Shown here: piece by piece, positions 58,529 through 64,000 of the stretch
Position numbering within the stretch: the stretch's first letter is position 1
Layout: each line of letters opens with the position of its first letter
Origin: Bacillota bacterium
Lineage (GTDB): Bacteria; Bacillota; Clostridia; Christensenellales; Christensenellaceae
Reading direction: 5' to 3'
Assembly: GCA_023393165.1 (NCBI GenBank)
Contig: JAEWMJ010000032.1
Coordinates: 248,001-312,000, forward strand
Length of the DNA: 64,000 nucleotides
Notes under the pieces: model-generated
Database searches by the model: none
Told to the model about the DNA's origin: nothing
What the model saw: the letters and a program-made list of their open reading frames with translations, nothing else
Translations under genes and position numbers: made by a program

Positions 58529-61500
58529 TTATTTTATTATTACGTTTTCCGCGCCCAGTCTTTCCTTCAGTTCTCCGATCAGCCTGTCGTTGTAAGCCAC
58601 GCGGTATTTACCCGCAACTTTCAGCTTGTCCCCCGTATCCTCGATATATAGTATGGTCGAATGAGCGCCCGGATAATTCGCCAATATGGATTTTACGACT
58701 TCCCGCTGCCCGCCCTTTATTTTCACGTAAAGCTGCATGCCGCCGAATTTGCCGTCGTCCTTAAAATACGGCGTTACGGAATCCGCAATGATCTCGGGGT
58801 CCTGCCCGGGCGTTATTGTGACGCGGCCCGAAAGCAAAACCACGCTGTCGTTGACTAAAAACTTCTCGTATTTTGACAAAGTCGCCGGAAAAACGATCAC
58901 GTTCATCCGCGCCGTCATGTCTTCTATCGCCGCGTTGGCCATGATGGCTCTGGCCTTGGTGATCCGCGTTCTGACCTCGCTCAATATCCCAAGCAATTCC
59001 ACCTGTTTTCCGTCATAGTCCATCATGGTAACCTCGTCCTGCGAGGATTCCATGATGCCGGCGATAGTATCCTGCCTGCCGGCAAACGCCGCGGCATATT
59101 CGTTTAAAGGATGGCCGCTGATGTAAATGCCGGTCATCTCTTTTTCAAAAGAAAGTTTTCTGCTCTGGGCAAATTCTTCCACCGCGGGAATATCCATTTG
59201 ATCGCCGAATTCCTCCCCGGCGATGTCAAACAGGCTGATCTGTCCCGCCGCCTGCCTTTTGGCCGCGCCCGACGCCCGCGCCAGCGCCTGTTCGTAGACA
59301 AGCATAAGGCCCGCCCGCGTATTCTGAAAACTATCGAAGCATCCGGACAGTATAAGGCTTTCCAGCCTTTTTTTATTCAGCACCGCGGCGTTCCGGTCTA
59401 CAAAATCAAAAAAGCTCTTGTATCCGCCGCGCTCCCGCTCCTCCACCACGCTGTCGATGGCCTCTCCCACATACGCGATGGCGGAAAATCCGAACCGGAT
59501 TTTGCCGTTCTCCACGGTGAATTTCATTTGAGAGCGGTTGATATCAGGCGGGAGTACTACGATCCCGGACATCTTCAAGCTTTGGATATACTGGGACAGC
59601 TTTTGTTTGCTCGTAAGGTAGCTGTTTAAAAGCGCCGTCCAGTATTCCACCTTGTAGTAATATTTTAAATAAGCTGTCTGGTAAGCTACAAAAGCGTAGG
59701 CACATGCGTGCGATTTATTGAACGCATAATTCGCAAACTCCATCATCTGATCAAAAAGTTCGTTGGCCGTCTTTTGATCCACACCGCGGCGGAGCGCGCC
59801 TTCCACCGTCACTTTACCATCAATCACTTCTCCGTTTAAAAATACGTCGCGCTCGCGTTCCAGTTCCTTGGCCTGTTTCTTGCTCATCGCACGCCGCACA
59901 AGATCACTCCGGCCCATGGAATAGCCCGCGATTGTGCGGACCATATTCATTACCTGCTCCTGGTATACCATGCAGCCGTAAGTATCCCGCAGAATGGGCT
60001 CCAGCATCGGATGGGCATATTTAATCTGTCCGGGATTATGCTTGCACCGTAGGTATTCCGGTATAAAATCCATCGGTCCCGGCCTGAAAAGCGCATTGGC
60101 CGCCATAATATCGTCAATCGAATTAGGCCGGAGATCCTGTAGCAGCCTACGCATGCCCGCGCTTTCAAACTGGAACACGCCGTCCGTATCCCCCGCGCCA
60201 AACATAGCATATACATTCTGGTCGTCCATTGGAATGCGGTCGATATCAATCTTTGAGCCATACTCCCGTTCCGCCATCTCCAGCGTATCCCGGATCACGG
60301 TCAGTGTCCTGAGTCCAAGAAAATCCATTTTTAGAAGGCCGATGCTCTCCAGCTTTTTCATGGTATACTGGGTCATTACGCCCTCGTCCTTGGAGTTTTT
60401 TTGCAGAGGAACATAGTTTGTGATCTTGTCTTTTGCGATCACCACGCCCGCCGCGTGGGTAGACGCGTGCCGCGGCATCCCCTCCAGCCTCTTGGCGATG
60501 TCTATGATCCGCCGCGCAGTCTCATTATTTTCGTATTCCGCCTTTAACCGCACGTTGCCCATAATGGCGCGGTCGATGGTCATTCGGAGTTCAAAGGGCA
60601 CCATTTTGGCGATCCGGTCCGCTTCCTGCACACTGACGTTCAATACCCGCGCCACGTCGCGGATCACAAGCCGCGCGCCCATTGTGCCAAACGTGATGAT
60701 CTGCGCCACACGGTCTTCCCCGTATTTTGCGGTCACGTAATCGATCACTTCCTGCCGGCGCTCATAGCAGAAATCGATATCGATATCCGGCATGCTGACC
60801 CGTTCGGGATTTAAGAACCTTTCAAACAGCAGATCGTGCCGGATGGGGTCGATATTGGTTATTTTTAGCGCGTAAGCGACAATGCTCCCTGCGGCGCTTC
60901 CCCTGCCGGGCCCGACCATTATGCCATGCTGCTTGGCATAATGCACAAAATCCCATACGATCAGGAAATAGTTCACAAATCCCATGTCCCGTATGGTGTT
61001 CATCTCATAATTAAACCGATCGTCAAGTTCGGGCGTGATTTCACTGTACCGTTCCCGAAGCCCCGCACGCGCAAGGTTCAGGAGGTAATCGTAATCGGTG
61101 GTGTTGGGCGGCAGGTCAAACACCGGCAGGTACAGCTTGCCGAACTCTATCTCCAGATTGCATTTTGACGCGATTTCCATGGTGTTTTGAAGCGCGTCCG
61201 GAACGTAATCGAAAAGAGCGCGCATTTCTTCTTCGGACTTGATATAGAATTCCTGCGTGGGAAATGTCAGTTTGATTTCATCGGTCAGCCGCGTTCCGGT
61301 TTGTATGCACATCAGGACATCCTGCGCAAGGCTGTCCTCCCGCGCGGTATAATGCACGTCGTTGGTCGCCACCAGCGGGATCTTGAGTTCGCGCGCAAGT
61401 TTTATCAGCATGGGGTTGACCATCTTTTGTTCTGGGATCCCATGATCCATGATCTCGATATAAAAGTCTTCCCCAAAAATTTCCTTCAATTCAAGCGCCG

Positions 61501-61966
61501 TTTTTTTGGCGCCTTCCGCATCGCCCGCAAGCAGCAATCTTGGAATATCGCCTGCCAGGCATGCGGACGTGCAGACAAGGCCGCCCGAATATTGCGCCAG
61601 GATGTTGTAATCGATCCTGGGTTTGTAGTAAAAGCCCTCCACAAATCCGATGGAAACCAGCTTCATCAGGTTTTTATAACCGGCGTAGTCTTTTGCAAGC
61701 AGCAGAAGATGCGCGTATTCCTTCTTTTCCGCCGTTTTTTCCAGGCGGTTGCGCACAATGTACATCTCGCATCCTATGATGGGCTTGATCCCGTTTTTGC
61801 GCGCTGTGGAGTAAAAATCCAGCGCGCCGTAAAGCACGCCGTGGTCGGTGATCGCAAGGCTTTCCATGCCCAGTTCACGGGCGCGCGATATGGCGTCTTC
61901 GATTCTTGCCGCGCCGTCCAGCAGACTGTATTCGCTGTGTACATGGATATGCGTAAAACCCTGCAT
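58529..61966 (-). CDS. dnaE: DNA polymerase III alpha subunit (DnaE)
   Basis: This 1145-residue protein is the DnaE-type replicative polymerase. It has a PHP domain at the N-terminus (HIHVHSEYSLLDG, about residues 5-17, and DHGVLYG), the palm active-site Asp pair in MPDIDIDFCYERR (about 395-407), the catalytic centre GRGSAAGSIVAY, a helix-hairpin-helix region (about 830) and the C-terminal OB-fold/tau-binding portion. Firmicutes usually have both DnaE and PolC. Start ATG 61966 with AAAGGTG; the longer frame begins in the palindrome DNA. Confidence 0.97.
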   Translation of the reverse strand: MQGFTHIHVHSEYSLLDGAARIEDAISRARELGMESLAITDHGVLYGALDFYSTARKNGIKPIIGCEMYIVRNRLEKTAEKKEYAHLLLLAKDYAGYKNLMKLVSIGFVEGFYYKPRIDYNILAQYSGGLVCTSACLAGDIPRLLLAGDAEGAKKTALELKEIFGEDFYIEIMDHGIPEQKMVNPMLIKLARELKIPLVATNDVHYTAREDSLAQDVLMCIQTGTRLTDEIKLTFPTQEFYIKSEEEMRALFDYVPDALQNTMEIASKCNLEIEFGKLYLPVFDLPPNTTDYDYLLNLARAGLRERYSEITPELDDRFNYEMNTIRDMGFVNYFLIVWDFVHYAKQHGIMVGPGRGSAAGSIVAYALKITNIDPIRHDLLFERFLNPERVSMPDIDIDFCYERRQEVIDYVTAKYGEDRVAQIITFGTMGARLVIRDVARVLNVSVQEADRIAKMVPFELRMTIDRAIMGNVRLKAEYENNETARRIIDIAKRLEGMPRHASTHAAGVVIAKDKITNYVPLQKNSKDEGVMTQYTMKKLESIGLLKMDFLGLRTLTVIRDTLEMAEREYGSKIDIDRIPMDDQNVYAMFGAGDTDGVFQFESAGMRRLLQDLRPNSIDDIMAANALFRPGPMDFIPEYLRCKHNPGQIKYAHPMLEPILRDTYGCMVYQEQVMNMVRTIAGYSMGRSDLVRRAMSKKQAKELERERDVFLNGEVIDGKVTVEGALRRGVDQKTANELFDQMMEFANYAFNKSHACAYAFVAYQTAYLKYYYKVEYWTALLNSYLTSKQKLSQYIQSLKMSGIVVLPPDINRSQMKFTVENGKIRFGFSAIAYVGEAIDSVVEERERGGYKSFFDFVDRNAAVLNKKRLESLILSGCFDSFQNTRAGLMLVYEQALARASGAAKRQAAGQISLFDIAGEEFGDQMDIPAVEEFAQSRKLSFEKEMTGIYISGHPLNEYAAAFAGRQDTIAGIMESSQDEVTMMDYDGKQVELLGILSEVRTRITKARAIMANAAIEDMTARMNVIVFPATLSKYEKFLVNDSVVLLSGRVTITPGQDPEIIADSVTPYFKDDGKFGGMQLYVKIKGGQREVVKSILANYPGAHSTILYIEDTGDKLKVAGKYRVAYNDRLIGELKERLGAENVIIK

Positions 61967-61998
61967 TTTAAAACACCTTTCCTGATATTTAGGGTTTA

Positions 61999-62026
61999 CC
62001 GAATAAATTGCAAGCGATTTATTCGG
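61999..62026. repeat. Palindrome matching the one at 11540-11569
   Basis: CCGAATAAAT (61999-62008) and ATTTATTCGG (62017-62026) form a 10-bp stem around TGCAAGCG. The lacI-side copy has ACTGAATAAAT, loop ATCAAGCG and ATTTATTCAGT. The loop ends CAAGCG in both. It lies in the spacer between dnaE and the HAD gene. Confidence 0.8.
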
Positions 62027-62119
62027 CAAGGCCTATTTCCCTTTTATTATACCATAACTTTTGCTTTTATTGGCCCCGGATTTCATGTATAATAAATCTG
62101 GAAAGGGAGACTCATATAT

Positions 62120-62920
62120 ATGGCATACAAATTAATAGCACTGGATCTGGACGATACGCTTTTAAACGCAAAAAAGGAAGTAACCCCCAGGACCCGCGCC
62201 GCGATCCGGAAAGCCGCCCAAGCGGGCGTACACGTGGTGCTGGCCTCGGGCAGACCCGAGCGCGGAATGAAATTTGTATGGGACAATATCGGTCTTTCGG
62301 GCTACACCATCTCATCGGGCGGAGCGGTCGTATTGGACCCGAAGGGAAACGAAATTTTTACCTGTCCGGTTCCGGACGAAGCCGCAAAAAAAATCATCCG
62401 GTACGCTGCCCAAAACAGCGTTTATTTTCAAGTCTACTGCGGCGGCGATTTTTATTATCCGGAATGGACGGAGAATACGGCGAAATACGAAGCGTCGATT
62501 AAATTCAAGGGCATCCATGATCCCGGCATACCGGAATGGAAGGATCTGAAGACGTCTAAAATACTGATGATCGGCACGCAGAAGATGGCCGAGGATTTGC
62601 GCGTCCGCATCAATCGCCTGTTTCCGGAAGTACAAACGGTTTTTTCTCAAAACGGGTATCTGGAAATATTAAACGCCGGCGTATCCAAGGGCAAAGCGCT
62701 CGGGTTTATCGCACAAAGCCTGGGGCTTGCGCCCGGAGAAATCATCGCAATAGGGGACAGCGAGATAGACATTCCAATGATAGAATTCGCAGGCTTAGGA
62801 ATAGCAATGCAAAACGCCGGGGAGGCCGTACGAAAAAAAGCCGACTTTGTCACCTCCTCCTGTGAAGAAGACGGCGTTGCGCTGGCAATCAATAAATTCG
62901 TGTTGGGAGAAGACATATGA
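62120..62920 (+). CDS. Cof-type HAD-IIB hydrolase
   Basis: This 266-residue HAD protein has motif I ALDLDDTLLNAKKEV (about residues 6-20), motif II LASGRPERGM, a large cap, Lys in VSKGKALGFIAQSLG and motif IV AIGDSEIDIPMIEFAG. Cof-type proteins dephosphorylate sugar phosphates, pyridoxal phosphate or thiamin pyrimidine phosphate with wide specificity. The stop overlaps the hprK start by four bases (ATGA), so they are translationally coupled. GGGAGA precedes the start. Divergent from dnaE. Confidence 0.9.
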   Translation: MAYKLIALDLDDTLLNAKKEVTPRTRAAIRKAAQAGVHVVLASGRPERGMKFVWDNIGLSGYTISSGGAVVLDPKGNEIFTCPVPDEAAKKIIRYAAQNSVYFQVYCGGDFYYPEWTENTAKYEASIKFKGIHDPGIPEWKDLKTSKILMIGTQKMAEDLRVRINRLFPEVQTVFSQNGYLEILNAGVSKGKALGFIAQSLGLAPGEIIAIGDSEIDIPMIEFAGLGIAMQNAGEAVRKKADFVTSSCEEDGVALAINKFVLGEDI

Positions 62921-63837
62921 AAAGAATCATCAAAATAAAGGATCTTGCGGAAGAAATCAAACTGAATATCCTGTACATGGGCACGCGTGATTCCATGGAG
63001 ATAGACACCAGCGACCTGAACCGTCCGGGCTTGCAAATGAGCGGTTTTTTTGAATACTTCGCTGTCAACCGCGTGCAGCTGTTCGGCATGGTTGAAATGA
63101 CCTACCTGCAGACTTTAACGCCAGACGTGCGGACAAACATCCTGCAGCAGTTTTTTTCGTATCCGATTCCCTGCGTGCTGATCGGGAGAAACTTGACTCC
63201 CCCGGATGAATTTCTGGACTGTGCGCGGCAAAACAACGTGCCGGTTTTGATGTCCGGACTTACCACCACTAAACTGAGCCATAAAATCACGCTGTACTTA
63301 GACGAGATACTATCCCCCTCCATCTCCCGCCACGGCGGACTCATGGACGTGTACGGGGTCGGTATATTTATTACGGGCGAAAGCGGCGTAGGCAAGTCCG
63401 AAACAGCCCTGGAGCTTGTGAAACGCGGCCACCGTTTTGTTGCGGACGATGTGGTGGAGATCCACAAACTGTCGGATGAAACACTGATCGGCCGTTCTCC
63501 GGATATCATCCGGCATATGATGGAAATACGCGGTCTTGGAATCATAGACGTCTCCGTATTGTATGGAATGGGCGCGGTGATGCAGGAAAAGGATATCAAC
63601 TTGTCCATTCACCTGGAGCTTGGGAATATCAGCAATATAGACCGTCTTGGCGTTGAAGACAACCATATCACCCTGCTGGGCGTCAAGGTGCCCCAGATCA
63701 TCGTCCCTGTCCGGCCCGGCCGGAACCTAGCCATCATTATGGAAGTGGCCGCGATGAACTACCGGTTGAAGAGCATGGGCCAAATGGGCACGGACAAGCT
63801 GGACCAGAACCTATTGAAAATACTGCAGGGGCATTGA
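62917..63837 (+). CDS. hprK: HPr kinase/phosphorylase
   Basis: HprK phosphorylates HPr on Ser46 in response to fructose 1,6-bisphosphate and reverses it, controlling catabolite repression. The 306-residue protein has an N-terminal domain (about 1-130), P-loop GESGVGKSETALELV (about 153-167), the HprK signature MEIRGLGIIDV (about 205-215) and VPVRPGRNLAIIMEVAAMN at the end (in two pieces). This implies PTS/CcpA-type control. The gene overlaps the HAD stop. It is commonly near lgt or other genes; here a HAD partner. Confidence 0.96.
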   Translation: MKRIIKIKDLAEEIKLNILYMGTRDSMEIDTSDLNRPGLQMSGFFEYFAVNRVQLFGMVEMTYLQTLTPDVRTNILQQFFSYPIPCVLIGRNLTPPDEFLDCARQNNVPVLMSGLTTTKLSHKITLYLDEILSPSISRHGGLMDVYGVGIFITGESGVGKSETALELVKRGHRFVADDVVEIHKLSDETLIGRSPDIIRHMMEIRGLGIIDVSVLYGMGAVMQEKDINLSIHLELGNISNIDRLGVEDNHITLLGVKVPQIIVPVRPGRNLAIIMEVAAMNYRLKSMGQMGTDKLDQNLLKILQGH

Positions 63838-63869
63838 TCCGCCTCCGCATCCATAAAAGGGAATAGTAT

Positions 63870-63908
63870 AACCCCCCGGTAAATATATTTATTAACAGGG
63901 GGTTTTTG
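63870..63908 (+). terminator. Terminator after hprK
   Basis: ACCCCC (63871-63876) pairs with GGGGGT (63898-63903) across a 21-base A+T-rich loop, followed by TTTTTG. Confidence 0.65.
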
Positions 63909-63911
63909 TTT

Positions 63912-64000
63912 ATGAAGCGTGTATTATCCATGATCCTGTCTGCGTTTTCGGTGTTTTTTCTATTATTTTCGCCCTCCTTTTTCATACCCGAACTGGAAAA
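63912..64000 (+). CDS. N-terminus of an exported or membrane protein (truncated by window end)
   Basis: ATG 63912 has AGGGGG upstream, part of the terminator. The first 29 residues read MKRVLSMILSAFSVFFLLFS then hydrophobic PSFFIPELE, a signal peptide or membrane anchor. The rest is outside the window, so the product cannot be named. Confidence 0.55.
   Translation, partial: MKRVLSMILSAFSVFFLLFSPSFFIPELE

Noticed and set aside
61187..62092. Plus-strand open frame (301 codons) opposite the start of dnaE
   Set aside because: It lies inside the DnaE PHP and palm coding region and has no family-like motifs.
1..64000. CRISPR array, prophage or toxin-antitoxin island
   Set aside because: No regularly spaced direct repeats, no integrase, capsid or Cas-like proteins were seen; the small XRE gene pairs with DUF3796, not with a toxin.

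Overview
The window looks like a chromosomal segment of a Gram-positive, endospore-forming member of the Bacillota, most likely class Clostridia. Base composition is moderate, roughly half G+C in coding regions with A+T-rich spacers. Ribosome binding sites are strong GGAGG type. The evidence for this placement is a SleC-type cortex-lytic enzyme, HPr kinase/phosphorylase, an ECF thiamine S-component under a TPP riboswitch, a type 3 prolyl-tRNA synthetase, DnaE, PfkA and the nadD-yqeK-rsfS block. I cannot name a genus from sequence alone. Most of the window is ordinary housekeeping and transport DNA. I see no prophage, CRISPR array, integrase or intact insertion sequence.

Layout. (1) 1-4.1 kb: 3'-truncated sleC-like gene, tRNA-Ala(GGC), PAP2 phosphatase, aldose 1-epimerase and a flavin-binding small protein. 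(2) 4.2-12.8 kb: a ribose-type operon on the minus strand (UroD-family protein, rbsK, rbsD, rbsB, DUF2291 lipoprotein, rbsA, rbsC). Its promoter carries a LacI-type operator, and a LacI-family regulator gene lies upstream behind a cluster of palindromes. (3) 12.9-15.9 kb: two WbsX-like genes flanking a methyltransferase. (4) 16-22 kb: small accessory genes, including a DUF3796-XRE pair with tandem operators, GIY-YIG and DUF2087 proteins, a metallophosphoesterase, an SDR, an M15-like peptidase, an SMR pair and a SHOCT protein. (5) 22-30 kb: proS, then btuFCD behind a cobalamin riboswitch, then a MacAB-type exporter. (6) 30-38.2 kb: arginine operon argC-argB-argD-carB-argF-GNAT, with tandem ARG boxes on its promoter and a 275-bp inverted-repeat element between argB and argD. 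(7) 38-47 kb: DUF2935, a membrane protein, nadD-yqeK-rsfS, a D,D-carboxypeptidase, an M14-like protein with changed catalytic residues, a CoA-transferase and a phosphoglycolate-phosphatase-like HAD. (8) 47-53 kb: DUF3786 and YfbR, thiT behind a TPP riboswitch, a membrane-anchored hypothetical, a monomethylamine-methyltransferase (MtmB) homologue without pyrrolysine, and an NCS2-type permease. (9) 53.6-64 kb: an FGGY kinase, an AraL-like HAD phosphatase and an AraM-like glycerol-1-phosphate dehydrogenase, then pfkA, a small protein, dnaE, a Cof-type HAD, hprK and the start of one more gene.

How the genes work together. The rbs locus imports a pentose, sets its anomeric form (RbsD) and phosphorylates it (RbsK), probably under the adjacent LacI repressor. 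The arg operon makes citrulline from acetylglutamate but lacks argJ and carA in this window, so those steps must be encoded elsewhere or done differently. The B12 importer fits an organism that uses corrinoids, and two gene products here (UroD-family and MtmB-family) belong to superfamilies with corrinoid methyltransferase members.

Most worth a second look: the MtmB homologue beside its permease; the structured element inside the arg operon; a roughly 240-bp dispersed repeat family with two full copies and two end fragments; the palindromes shared by the lacI and dnaE flanks; and the araL/araM/kinase module.
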